Below are positions 23,801 through 34,512 of a stretch of 64,000 nt of DNA, one piece after another. The position numbers were made by a program, and so were the translations under genes. The stretch spans positions 10,023,795-10,087,794 of the forward strand of contig CM032795.1 in assembly GCA_019155185.1 (NCBI GenBank), written 5' to 3'. The notes below the pieces were generated by a model. That model saw only the letters and a program-made list of their open reading frames with translations, had not been told where the DNA came from and did no database searches. The DNA is from Beaufortia kweichowensis (lineage: Eukaryota > Chordata > Actinopteri > Cypriniformes > Gastromyzontidae). How positions within the stretch are numbered: position 1 is the first letter of the stretch; the number at the start of each line of letters is the position of its first letter.

Positions 23801-26742
23801 TTCTGTGTTGAAGGATGTGCATGTGACAATGGTTTTGTCTTGAGCAATGGTGAGTGTGTGTCTAAGGCACAGTGTGGCTGTACTCATATGGGCCTGTACT
23901 ATCGGCTCGGCCAAGAGTTTTTCCCTAAAGGAAAGTGCAACCAAAGGTGCATCTGCAAAGAAAATAGACAAGTTCAGTGTGAGGACGGATTCACCTGCAG
24001 ACCAGATGAAAAGTGCCAGGTCCAGAATGGAGTTCAGGGTTGTTTTCCTGAGGGCAAAGCAATGTGCTCAGTGTCAGGCTATGGGCTTTATCAGTCATTC
24101 GATGGAAAGTCCTTCAGTGTTGAAGGAGACTGTGAGTACAGATTGGTAGAGACTCAGACAAAGGATAAAAAGATCAAAAACTCTTTCAGTGTGTTAATGA
24201 AACAGCTGTCCTCCTCTGAAGATGTACCCATCACTCGTACAGTAACACTACAAGTAGACCAATACATAATCACTTTGATGCCTGGCCACAACTGGGAAGT
24301 ACAGGTAATGTACTTCAAAAACGTAATAAATTAATGAATCACAATCATATATTTTTCATTTCAATACAGTTTTTGTTTGCAGGTGGATAACATTAAAAGA
24401 AATCTCCCTGTAACTGTGAATGAAGGACTTATAAAAGTCTATCAGAGTGGTCTTTACATTGTTGTTGAAACAGACTTTGGACTGAAACTGACATATGATA
24501 CAGTCTCCATGGCCACAGTTGAGATCCCATCCACTTTTAAAAGTGCAGTTACAGGTCTTTGTGGAAACTACAATGGAAACAATGTGGATGATCTTCTCAT
24601 GCCAGATGGTATTCAGACATCTTCTGTGGTGTATTTTGCTCAGAGCTGGGTTTCACCGTCAGATAGAATGAAGTGTCAAACAGGCTGTGGATCCAAGTGT
24701 GCGAATCCTGACAAAGACAAACAAACCCAAGCAGAGAAAGCTTGCAGTATTCTAACATCAGAGAACGGGCTATTTTCTAATTGTTATGACAAAGTTTCAC
24801 CTCAGAAATTCTTTGATGAATGTGTCAAAGATGTGGCAGCACAGCCAAAAGACAATACACTTCTCTGTCGCCACATACAAAGGTATGTGGCCAGCTGTCA
24901 AGAGACTGGAACATCAATCAACAGCTGGAGAAATGACACCTTCTGCAGTAAGTGGCTTGACTACAACAAAATTCCCTTCTGCTTACACTTTTTGTGTCTT
25001 TAGATGTACTAAAAATACAGTGTAAAATGTAATATTCTGTCAAAACTGATACCAGAACCAGTCTCTAAAAGTGGTCTTGTAATTTAACAGCTCCAAAGTG
25101 TTTCGAGAACAGTCACTATGAGCTCTGTGCCGACACCTGTTCCTCCACCTGTGCCAGCTTGACTAACTCGCAGACCTGTCCACTGTGTCATGAGGGATGT
25201 CAATGTGATGATGGCTTTGTGTTTGATGGAGGTGAATGTAAGGCTTTAAAAGACTGTGGTTGTTATGTAGATGGAAAGTATTACAAGGTGAGAAACCATT
25301 GTCTGTTTATTTTGTTTTGTTATTTTTTGTCTTGCAATAATCTAGCAATTAAAAATTACAATTTATCTTTACCCCTGATATGTTCTGCAGTCTGGTGAAG
25401 TAGTGGTTCTGGGAGACTGTAAGGGAAAATGCTACTGCAATACTGGAATGTTCTCCTGTGAACCATTAAAATGTGCTTTAGATCAGTTCTGTGGCGAGAA
25501 AGATGGTGTCGTTGGATGCTACAACAAGGGTAATTGTCTTTGTAATGAGCAACATGAAGCATTTTAATGACGATAATCTACAATAAACACATGCACACTT
25601 CTGTTTTAGATCCTTGCAGTGACCATAAATGCAGAGAGAAAGAGTACTGTACGGTAAAGGACAACAAGGCACTGTGTGTCGCTAAGTCAAAGGCCTCTTG
25701 CATGGCCACGGGAGATCCTCATTACAGAACCTTCGATGGCAACCACTTTTCCTTCCAGGGGATTTGCTCTTATACTTTAGTTAAAACATCAGGCAAAGAC
25801 CAAACACTCACACCTTTCAGCATCGTCAACAAAAATGACATGCGGAAAGGCTCCTATGGATCATACGTCAAGTCAGCCAGCATCAAAGTCAAAGGACATG
25901 ACATCACTTTTTACAAAGACAACCGTAATCATGTGACAGTAAGTCAGTACAGAGCGACAGTACATAGGGATTTCCCAGATCCAGATTTTAGTTTGTTTCT
26001 TGCTATCAAGTCAGTAATAAATTTCAATGTTTCTCCAAGAGGATAGACAATTCTCTCATTTATGTATCTGCTGCTTGCTCTCTTTTTCTCCCATATAGAT
26101 TGATGGCACAGTTTTAAAACTTCCTGTGAGTCTGAATTCTGAAGGCATAGACATTGTGTTGACAGGGACTAAAGGAATTCTGCAGACAGATTTTGGCTTG
26201 GAGGTCATATTTAACTGGGCAGATACACTCTTGGTGATACTTTCCAGCAGCTACTACAATAACATTGAAGGAATGTGTGGAACCTACAGTGATGACCTGG
26301 GTGATGACTTTGTCACACCAAGTGGTAGCATCATCACAGATATAACAGAATGGGCAAAATCTTGGAGTGTCCCTGAGACCAGCGGCAACTGTTGGCACTT
26401 CCCTCCTTGCTCAGATGAGAAGAAGTCACTATACAGGGGACAAAGCTACTGTGGCTTAATAGAGGATGCAAATGGTCCATTTAATAAGTGTCAGAATATA
26501 ATATCAAAGCGGCAGTTTGCTTCTGACTGTCTTTTCCAACTGTGTCTCCGCGATGGAAGTCAGGATGCCTTCTGCCATGCTCTTAATAATTATGCATCTG
26601 TTTGTGCACTTGCAAAAGCTGATGTATCTCCAAACTGGAAGCAGCTAGCTAACTGCTGTAAGTAATGTTATGACAGAAGACCTTTGTTTAATTAGCAGTT
26701 CACTCATGCTAATATTCTTTTTGTCTTTTGCTCCCAACAGGA
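14896..26742 (+). CDS. IgGFc-binding protein-like (FCGBP-like) secreted vWD-repeat protein
   Basis: Coding exons: 14896-14944, 15804-16964, 17067-17410, 17539-18112, 18196-18800, 18917-19484, 19595-20190, 20997-21561, 21724-21920, 22016-22154, 22300-22904, 23023-23590, 23703-24304, 24383-24947, 25091-25287, 25391-25529, 25610-25938, 26099-26657, then 26741-26742. They total 8364 nt (2787 aa plus stop) with all phases consistent. Domains: signal peptide (1-17); IgGFc-binding N-terminal domain (about 19-400); vWD1 (from CHAVGDPHF) plus C8; TIL-vWD2-C8; TIL-vWD3-C8; a TIL module; TIL-vWD4-C8; TIL-vWD5-C8; a TIL module; vWD6-C8. GLCGN motifs mark each vWD except vWD6 (GMCGT). FCGBP proteins are secreted, disulfide-rich mucus components. 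vWD1, 2, 4 and 6 keep GDPH, the known Asp-Pro autocleavage site; vWD3 and 5 lack it. The stop TGA is split across the final junction. Poly(A) signal at 26995. Confidence 0.92.
15077..15540. repeat. Tandem duplication inside intron 2 of FCGBP-like gene
   Basis: Two diverged copies of about 230 bp (15077-15305 and 15306-15540). Each runs from a GAATTTT(T/G)AAGTACAATGCAA segment through GTCATCTTAATAAAATCTTA-like sequence to ATCAATGTT. It is AT-rich and non-coding. Confidence 0.7.
18196..22154 (+). repeat. Internal duplication of FCGBP-like gene, copy A (vWD2-vWD3-TIL)
   Basis: Six exons and their introns that recur as copy B (22300-25529), with the same exon lengths for nearly every exon (605, 568, 596/602, 565, 197, 139 nt). 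Even intronic sequence after the 18800/22904 donor is shared. Copy A carries an ~730-bp insertion in one intron that copy B lacks. Confidence 0.9.
20191..20996. other. Expanded intron (about 806 bp) holding repeat DNA, unique to copy A
   Basis: The equivalent intron in copy B (24305-24382) is only 78 bp. The extra DNA here includes a fragment starting TAGTCCCAAATGACATACTA (about 20308), typical of an interspersed DNA element. The insertion therefore post-dates or was lost after the duplication. No coding exon is visible in it. Confidence 0.6.
22300..25529 (+). repeat. Internal duplication of FCGBP-like gene, copy B (vWD4-vWD5-TIL)
   Basis: Counterpart of 18196-22154. The vWD half of the exon at 22300-22904 (from YPLSYGTCQGVGDPHY on) encodes the same residues as copy A through to the exon end. 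The TIL half and the vWD3/5 exons show more substitutions. Confidence 0.9.
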
Positions 26743-27396
26743 TCTGAAGCAGATTTTTCCCCAAGCTGCTTGCACACCAAATTGTAATGAATATCAAATG
26801 TACTAAAAAAAAGAAAGTGTAGTGCAGAGTTGTTCTGCATTATTCTCTAATATATTAAAATACAGCTTAAGTTACAGGCATTGCTTTTTAACAAATCACA
26901 AGTAATCACAACAGTATGATTTATCGGGAGTCATGTCCACAAACAATTTAAACACAATCAATTTTCTCTGTAATTGATTTACTCTATGTAATTTAATAAA
27001 TTAAATAATACATTCTTGCATTATCTTGTTCTAGCTGTGTCATTTCCTGTTTGTGTTGTCCAAAATCTTTTACCATAAAAAACACAGACATTTTGTTTAT
27101 GCAAGCTTACCTCTGTTGGGCCTGGCATGGTGTAACTCTTAGGTGTATAAACTGTTATAAAATATTTAGGATTTAAACAAAACTGTAGCTTTTGGGTTAA
27201 TACAGAAACTAATTCTTCTGAAGTTCAGTAAAATAGCTTTTACTTATTATTTAGTTTTGTCTAATTACTATTTAGTTGTTTTCACATAATAAAAATGATT
27301 CAAAAATTAAATAGGGATATATTAAAATATATATTTAAAAAAACGCTTGAAGTTCACTGGTATTTTAAGTTTATTCGTACATGACAAGATTATGCA
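26743..27396. other. FCGBP-like 3' sequence and intergenic spacer
   Basis: Remainder of the terminal exon. The reading frame after the junction stop stays open for 14 codons to a TAA at 26785. AATAAA occurs at 26995. AT-rich spacer then runs to the start of the tandem array. No gene is visible. Confidence 0.55.
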
Positions 27397-28838
27397 ATGC
27401 TGTTATCTTTTTCTATTTTAAATTACAACAGCCTTCAAGCACTGTAGCTAAATTTATCCAAATTCTTATTTTCAGCTCAAATAAGACTTTTTAAAAAAGA
27501 TTCACATGACATTTTAAATGTTGCTCATATCAGACACTGGTCTAAACAGACCATACTCCTACAGTGACTAGAAGCATATAACAGACTGCCACTGTATTTA
27601 TAAGTTAATGCAATAATATAGCAGTATGTGATAAAGAAAGGTGGTCCTGATGGTGTATTCTGAACTGGTCTGTGGGTTTTGGGGACCCTATAGACAAACT
27701 TCTGAAACCCAAATCTTATCGACATTGTGGGTAACTTGATAGATAATTAATTCTTTTAAGTCGATGAATAACTGATTAACTTCAGTGTTTGATGTAGCCT
27801 ACTGTATGTGGTCAGGTGCAGCCCTGCAATGTAAGCTTAAGTAGATGTTTTGTCAAATAGGATAATGTTTTTGTCATTCTGTGTAATGCAAATTCTCTGT
27901 TACTGTACACCGTAGTGTCTTTCATTACACTGAATAACAATATTGATTTATCAATACATTTAATAATTTTATCATCTTTTTTATATTTTAGGTAAATTAT
28001 GGATGTTTTGCGCTGACAATATGTTATAACCTTTATAAACATTAATACTTTCATGCATTTTGTATGTGGATATTGATTTATTTTAGATATTCACAAAACA
28101 AAGAAAGTTGCTATAGGCACAGGCAAAATGTATGTGAAATGCAGATCCAGTAGCTATGTGAAGGGTTAATGGCTGACTTAATTCGCCGCTGCGCAAGAGC
28201 GTTTCGAGGCCTTAAATCTAGTGCTGCCACCATGTGTTAACATTGTAAAATTGGATGATTTGTAAAGACGGGCCACATAATAATAATAATACAATGTATC
28301 AGAATATTACGTATAATAATTAACATATAATATGTTTTTACTAAATATTGTATATTTTAATGGCACTCTAACTAAACTCATGAGACAGCTTGCATAGATC
28401 ACGCTTTAATATCAGCATTGATTTCGTGACACGAGATCTCATCACTTTGCTATTTATTATACAATTACATATAATTACATTTAAATACATATGGAAATGA
28501 AAGAAAATGATTTAAGGAAAATGTTTATTAAATATTATAAAACCTAAAACTTTATTAATATACAACACAAACATTTGTGCTGCTCTAATTCAATATATTC
28601 ATCAATTGATAGTGTTGTTTACATTTAAATGAGCATCTACATGCACAAGTGTAATATTGTTTATATTTGAAATTATTGTATACAGCCATCTGATTGGTTG
28701 ATTGGTGTATTATGTCATATGCTTGACATCACCTGTGGCAACCAAATCCAAAACAAAATTTAGACTCATTTCTGACTGAGATTGATCACACACCTTGTAG
28801 AGATTTATTACTGCTTCTCATCTTGTTATATCTTCACC

Positions 28839-29484
28839 ATGCAGAGAGAGAGGACATTCACAGGAGCTGTATAGCCTGAGGAAGACCCGAGTTCTTTCTA
28901 AATCTTTGAAAGATTTTGGCTTCCACAGGTGAGTACTTCCAGGGCTGAGGACCTTCCAGTGTTGACAGCTGCTGCCAGGATGGACCATACTTACAGCTGC
29001 ATCTCCAAGTCTGTTCACCCTTCAAAGAGGAAGAGAGATGCAGAGATGCAGAAGAACCTCCAGGATCTGGGGTTGGAGGACAGGTATGTATGCAATGCAG
29101 CTGTCATTCCCTGATGTTCACCCATTACCCCTTAGGACTTTGACCTCAGCGGTGGAGATGACTCCAGTGGAGCATCTCTCCATCCACGGATGCACTGTGA
29201 GGGACTACCAGAAGATGTATCACTCTTTGGTGGATCCCATGCTGCAGATGCCCTCTGGCAGGCGCCGTCCCTACAGCCTGGATTTGGGGCTGAAGATTAA
29301 GCAGCGCCTGTGGGAGACACTTGGGTGTCCCAGCTTCTGCGAGGAGGTCCGGGATGATGGAAGCTGCCTGCATTACTGAGACCTTCTCCCTCCGAACATG
29401 AAGACCTGTGCTCCTCGCATAGATGTGGATATCAGTGGAGAGCCCCGACCAGAACCACCCAGGAGGAAGAAGCCCAGGCACTGA
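28839..29484 (+). pseudogene. Array gene copy 1, disrupted
   Basis: Counterpart of the intact 33157-33804 ORF. The start context is preserved but the frame is broken: GAGCTGTATAG instead of GAGCGTATAG gives a stop about 11 codons in. Further single-base differences lie at the ATTTTGG homopolymer, at ATTCCCTGATG, at GGAAGCTGCCTG and at TCTCCCTCCG. The remaining sequence is nearly identical to the intact copy. The changes cluster at CpG sites and homopolymers, so sequence error is a real alternative to true decay. Confidence 0.7.
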
Positions 29485-30230
29485 TGGATAATGTAACACA
29501 CATCAACACGTGCAAAAATATTTACTTAAACACATATTAAGCTACTTTATTTATTTACTGTAAATATGTATATAGTTCATCCACTGCTTATAGTATTTTA
29601 TAAGATTTATATTTGATATATTTTTCTTGTGCTTCTTATTTTGGGTTCTTGTTTTGATTGTTCCAGTTGGTTTTTGTCAATTAGTGTAGTTCTTCTTGAG
29701 TAAGCCCTCCTGCTCTTTGAGTCTTTTCAGATCTTGTCATTTGTAGGTCTTGTTTGGCGGTTTTTGGAGCATATTGTTTCATTGGTTCCCAGTTTGTCCT
29801 TTGGTCGTTAGATGTCTTGTTCATCTTGTGTTGTTTCGATTGTTGGCAGTCAATTCTTGTCTTTTCATGGATACAGTTTGCCTGTTCTGATGCTGTGATC
29901 CAGTAACTTCTGCTCTGTCTCTTGAGACACTGCTTACTGTCCTTGCTTGTTTCACCAAATATTAGCTGGACTTCAGTGCTGCTCTTTCCATCAGCAGGTC
30001 TTTCCTCCAGACCATTCTCAAACTCAAGGTTCACCTGATGCACAAACTTTGGAGAGGTAAAACCTTTAAACAACGGAATAAGTTTAACCAACAGAAATAG
30101 GTAATACATTAACACATACCAAAACAATTCAAACTTAAATAAAAAAACAACAAATCAAGGTGAAGCAAAGTGCAAACGGCGTGATAAAATCCATAACATC
30201 ATTACGTGTATGTGAGAAATGTTGAGTTAT

Positions 30231-30322
30231 ATATAATATAATATAATATAATATAATATAATATAATATAATATAATATAATATAATATAATATAATATA
30301 ATATAATATAATATAATATAAT
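30231..30322. repeat. (TATAA)n pentanucleotide microsatellite of array units
   Basis: Uninterrupted ATATA/TATAA tract. Matching tracts occur at about 34547-34661, 38913-39025 (with interruptions), 42480-42600 (interrupted) and 48537-48648. Length differs between units, as expected for an unstable short repeat. Confidence 0.9.
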
Positions 30323-30439
30323 GTAATTTACTATGCTGTCATGTAATGTCATGTAATTAATGTAATGTAATGTGCTTGCTTCACCACAGTGAATATGCCA
30401 CATGCTACAGGCCAAAAAATAAAAAAAAATTAAACAAAA

Positions 30440-30545
30440 ATTAAAATTAAAATTAAATAAAATAAAATAAAATAAAATAAAATAAAATAAAATAAAATAA
30501 AATAAAATAAAATAAAATAAAATAAAATAAAATAAAATAATTAAT
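30440..30545. repeat. (AAAAT)n pentanucleotide microsatellite of array units
   Basis: AAAAT repeats follow the TATAA tract by about 120 bp. Counterparts lie near 34770-34920, 39120-39270, 42690-42800 and 48735-48885. In unit 5 the tract has changed to mostly TTAAA-type repeats. Confidence 0.9.
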
Positions 30546-30936
30546 TAAATTAAATATAACATAATATAAAAATATTTAGATAAATAAACCAATTTTTTAT
30601 GTCTTTATTTTGCACTTTAACGACTTTTCATCTTTTCACTTATAAATAAACATTTAAATAAATATACCAAGTTGTCATCTTTATTTTGCAATGTCATCAT
30701 ATCTTTTCTCTTATTAATAAACATTTAAATAAATATACCAAGTTGTCATGTCTTTACTTTGCAATGTCACAGCTGTATTTTTCTGTGTTGCATGTTTTTG
30801 GTTAAAACTGTTATTAGATTAATGCTTTTATTCTGGGTTTTTATAGTATTTTATATTTTAATAATATATTTAGTTAATTTTTTATAGACTAAATCATTTT
30901 TACTTTCATCAGCTATTGCTTTTTGTTTGTGTATGC

Positions 30937-31115
30937 TAGGGATCCCCAAAGTTGGTCCTGGAGTGTCTGTGTCCTGCAGAGTTTAGCTGAACACCTGAAC
31001 CAGCTAATCAAGGTCTTATAGGCTGACTAGAAACATTCAGGCACGTGTGTTGAGGCAAGTTGGAGCTAAACTCTGCAGGACACCGGCCCTCCATGACCAA
31101 ACCTGGGGACCCCTG
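30937..31115. mobile_element. hAT MITE, 179 bp, carried in every array unit
   Basis: Termini TAGGGATCCCC and GGGGACCCCTG are inverted repeats, with one changed terminal base. They are flanked by GTGTATGC and GTGTATCC, an 8-bp target duplication with one mismatch, which indicates hAT. Copies sit at 35292-35470, 39658-39836, 43156-43313 (internal deletion) and 49264-49430 (internal deletion). It inserted before the array expanded. Confidence 0.8.
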
Positions 31116-32690
31116 GTGTATCCTATTTAATTTTTTTGTTCTTGGGCAAGTTATTCATGAATTTAATTACTAATTACTTTGGTAATAGATCCCCAAGTTC
31201 AGTCATTGAGTACAGGCACAGTATCTGTGGAAACAAGACTCTTCTTTTTAAAAAGATAAAAGCATTGTTAGAAATACAACTTACTAAAAATATGGATATA
31301 TTTGTTTTTATTTATACAACACGACTAATAAAATCTTAACTTATATTTAGCTCTTTATATTTTTCACTTTAATTTAACTAATGTGTGAGACACTTAGAAC
31401 CTCATTGTGAAGTATTTCCGCAATTGAATAACATTACAGTCCAAAAACAACAGTAATGTAAAGAGGTTTCTGTTTAAGAAAAAAGTACTACAATTATGCA
31501 AACTGTGCATGGGTAGTTGCCATTTTAGGTAGGCTACTCCAAAATATTTATTAAAGAAACAAACAGTTTTTTTGTTTGTTTTTTAGTTTGTGGTACAGCA
31601 GTAACACAGCACGTGAAATTGTTCAGGTTCATCAGAGTCAGATTGAAATATGAATAATCTAAAATCTAAACCTTTTTAGATAACAACTTAGTTGGTGAAA
31701 CAGTGTGCTATGCTGTTATCTTTCTCTATTTTAAATTACAACAGCCTTCAAGCACTGCAACTGAATTTATCCAAATTCTTATTTTCAGCTCAAATAAGAC
31801 TTTTTAAAAAAGATTGTTCGCATGACATTTTAAATGTTGCTCATATCAGACACTGGTCTAAACAGACCACACTCCTACAGTGACTATAAGCATATAACAG
31901 ACTGCCACTGTATTTATAAGTTAATGCAATAATATAGCAGTATGTGATAAAGAAAGGTGGTCCTGATGGTGTATTCTGAACTGGTCTGTGGGTTTTGGGG
32001 ACCCTACAGACAAACTTCTGAAACCCAAATCTTATCGACATTGTGGGTAACTTGATAGATAATTAATTCTTTTAAGTAGATGAATAACTGATTAACTTAA
32101 GTGTTTGATGTAGCCTACTGTATGTGGTCAGGTGCAGCCCTGCAATGTAAGCTTAAGTAGATGTTTTGTCAAATAGGATAATGTTTTTGTCATTCTGTGT
32201 AATGCAAATTCTCTGTTACTGTACACCGTAGTGTCTTTCATTACACTGAATAACAATATTGATTTATCAATACATTTAATAATTTTATCATCTCTTTTAT
32301 ATTTTAGGTAAATTATGGATGTTTTGCGCTGACAATATGTTATAACCTTTATAAACATTAATACTTTCATGCATTTTTGTATGTGGATATTGATTTATTT
32401 TAGATATTCACAAAACAAAGAAAGTTGCTATAGGCACAGGCAAAATGTATGTGAAATGCAGATCCAGTAGCTATGTGAAGGGTTAATGGCTGACTTAATT
32501 CGCCGCTGCGCAAGACCGTTTCGAGACCTTAAATCTAGTGCTGCCACCATGTGTTAACATTGTAAAATTGGATGATTTGTAAAGACGGGCCACATAATAA
32601 TAATAATAATAATACAATGTATCAGAATATTACGTATAATAATTAACATATAATATGTTTACTAAATATTGTATATTTTAATGGCACTCT

Positions 32691-33156
32691 AACTAAACTC
32701 GCGAGACAGCTTGCGAGATCACGTTTTAATATCGCGTGATTTCGTGACACGAGATCTCGTCACTTTGCTATTTATTATACAATTACATATAATTACATTT
32801 AAATACATATGGAAATGAAAGAAAATGATTTAAGGAAAATGTTTATTAAATATTATAAAACCTAAAACTTTATTAATATACAACACAAACATTTGTGCTG
32901 CTCTAATTCAATATATTCATCAATTGATAGTGTTGTTTACATTTAAATGAGCATCTACATGCACAAGTGTAATATTGCTTATATTTGAAATTATTGTATA
33001 CAGCCATCTGATTGGTTGATTGGTGTATTATGTCATATGCTTGACATCACCTGTGGCAACCAAATCCAAAACAAAATTTAGACTCATTTCTGACTGAGAT
33101 TGATCACACACCTTGTAGAGATTTATTACTGCTTCTCATCTTGTTATATCTTCACC
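32691..33156 (+). promoter_or_regulatory. Likely promoter of the array gene (unit 2)
   Basis: CpG patch containing ACTCGCGAGA (32697-32706), close to the CGCG-box TCTCGCGAGA, then paired inverted CCAAT boxes (ATTGG) at 33011 and 33019 and a CACCTG E-box with GGCAACC near 33050. No TATA box. Function is inferred from motif content and position only. Confidence 0.4.
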
Positions 33157-33804
33157 ATGCAGAAGAGAGAGAGGACATTCACAGGAGCGTATAGCCTGAG
33201 GAAGACCCGAGTTCTTTCTAAATCTTTGAAAGATTTTTGGCTTCCACAGGTGAGTACTTCCAGGGCTGAGGACCTTCCAGTGTTGACAGCTGCTGCCAGG
33301 ATGGACCATACTTACAGCTGCATCTCCAAGTCTGTTCACCCTTCAAAGAGGAAGAGAGATGCAGAGATGCAGAAGAACCTCCAGGATCTGGGGTTGGAGG
33401 ACAGGTATGTATGCAATGCAGCTGTCATTCCTGATGTTCACCCATTACCCCTTAGGACTTTGACCTCAGCGGTGGAGATGACTCCAGTGGAGCATCTCTC
33501 CATCCACGGATGCACTGTGAGGGACTACCAGAAGATGTATCACTCTTTGGTGGATCCCATGCTGCAGATGCCCTCTGGCAGGCGCCGTCCCTACAGCCTG
33601 GATTTGGGGCTGAAGATTAAGCAGCGTCTATGGGAGACACTTGGGTGTCCCAGCTTCTGCGAGGAGGTCCGGGATGATGGAAGCGTCTGCATTACTGAGA
33701 CCTTCTCCACTCCGAACATGAAGACCTGTGCTCCTCGCATAGATGTGGATATCAGTGGAGAGCCCCGACCAGAACCACCCAGGAGGAAGAAGCCCAGGCA
33801 CTGA
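33157..33804 (+). CDS. Unrecognised basic, probably nuclear protein (array gene, intact copy)
   Basis: Single open frame of 215 aa; start chosen at ATG 33157 in a good context (TTCACCATGC), stop TGA 33802-33804. I do not recognise the family. Visible features: basic N-terminus (MQKRERTFTG), two nuclear-localisation-like clusters (HPSKRKRD at about 61-68 and PRRKKPRH at the C-terminus), a central block (about residues 107-168) with IHGCTVRDYQ, RRRPYSLDLGLKIKQRLWE and GCPSF that looks like a folded or conserved core, and a Pro-rich acidic-to-basic tail. Two strong donor-like sites lie inside the ORF (CACAG/GTGAGT at 33249 and GACAG/GTATGT at 33404). The second, with an acceptor-like CCCCTTAG, would bound an in-frame 51-nt segment. 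The protein could be expressed from this copy only. Confidence 0.6.
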   Translation: MQKRERTFTGAYSLRKTRVLSKSLKDFWLPQVSTSRAEDLPVLTAAARMDHTYSCISKSVHPSKRKRDAEMQKNLQDLGLEDRYVCNAAVIPDVHPLPLRTLTSAVEMTPVEHLSIHGCTVRDYQKMYHSLVDPMLQMPSGRRRPYSLDLGLKIKQRLWETLGCPSFCEEVRDDGSVCITETFSTPNMKTCAPRIDVDISGEPRPEPPRRKKPRH

Positions 33805-33999
33805 TGGATAATGTAACACACATCAACACGTGCAAAAATATTTACTTAAACACATATTAAGCTACTTTATTTATTTACTGTAAATATGTATATAGTTCAT
33901 CCACTGCTTATAGTATTTTATAAGATTTATATTTGATATATTTTTCTTGTGCTTCTTATTTTGGGTTCTTGTTTTGATTGTTCCAGTTGGTTTTGTCAA

Positions 34000-34512
34000 T
34001 TAGTGTAGTTCTTCTTGAGTAAGCCCTCCTGCTCTTTGAGTCTTTTCAGATCTTGTCATTTGTAGGTCTTGTTTGGCGGTTTTTGGAGCATATTGTTTCA
34101 TTGGTTCCCAGTTTGTCCTTTGGTCGTTAGATGTCTTGTTCATCTTGTGTTGTTTCGATTGTTGGCAGTCAATTCTTGTCTTTTCATGGATACAGTTTGC
34201 CTGTTCTGATGCTGTGATCCAGTAACTTCTGCTCTGTCTCTTGAGACACTGCTTACTGTGCTTGCTTGTTTCACCAAATATTAGCTGGACTTCAGTGCTG
34301 TTCTTTCCATCAGCAGGTCTTTCCTCCAGACCATTCTCAAACTCAAGGTTCACCTGATGCACAAACTTTGGAGAGGTAAAACCTTTAAACAACGGAATAA
34401 TTTTAACCAACAGAAATAGGTAATACATTAACACATACCAAAACAATTCAAACTTAAATAAAAAGCAACAAATCAAGGTGAAGCAAAGTGCAAACGGCGT
34501 GATAAAATCCAT
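34000..34512 (-). other. Long open frame on the minus strand of array units (170 aa)
   Basis: Open frame containing a hydrophobic stretch followed by a hydrophilic, Gln/Lys-rich C-terminal part (for example FVHQVNLEFENG and RSYWITASEQ). Related frames occur at 29681-30127, 38365-39114 (249 aa), 41989-42378 and 48155-48433. The units are so similar that shared openness says nothing about selection. The N-terminal part of the 249-aa version is translated microsatellite. No family recognised; it may not be a gene. Confidence 0.2.

Larger units (their letters stand above)
27397..31710. repeat. Tandem array unit 1 (~4.3 kb)
   Basis: First of five head-to-tail units. Unit boundaries are set where homology to the left flank begins (ATGCTGTTATC). 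Order within a unit: AT-rich leader with an ATGCAAAT octamer, a CpG-rich patch, two ATTGG (inverted CCAAT) boxes, a small ORF on +, a long open frame on -, (TATAA)n, (AAAAT)n, a 179-bp hAT MITE, then AT-rich DNA. In this unit several CpG-containing motifs read as non-CpG with extra bases, for example ACTCATGAGAC where the other units have ACTCGCGAGAC. Confidence 0.9.

Noticed and set aside
15891..24149. Many minus-strand and alternative-frame ORFs across the FCGBP-like gene
   Set aside because: They overlap confirmed exons, lack signal or domain structure, and recur simply because the gene is internally duplicated.
30227..30415. Minus-strand ORF made of repeated IILYY
   Set aside because: It is translation of the (TATAA)n microsatellite; the same applies to the counterparts near 34545 and 48533.
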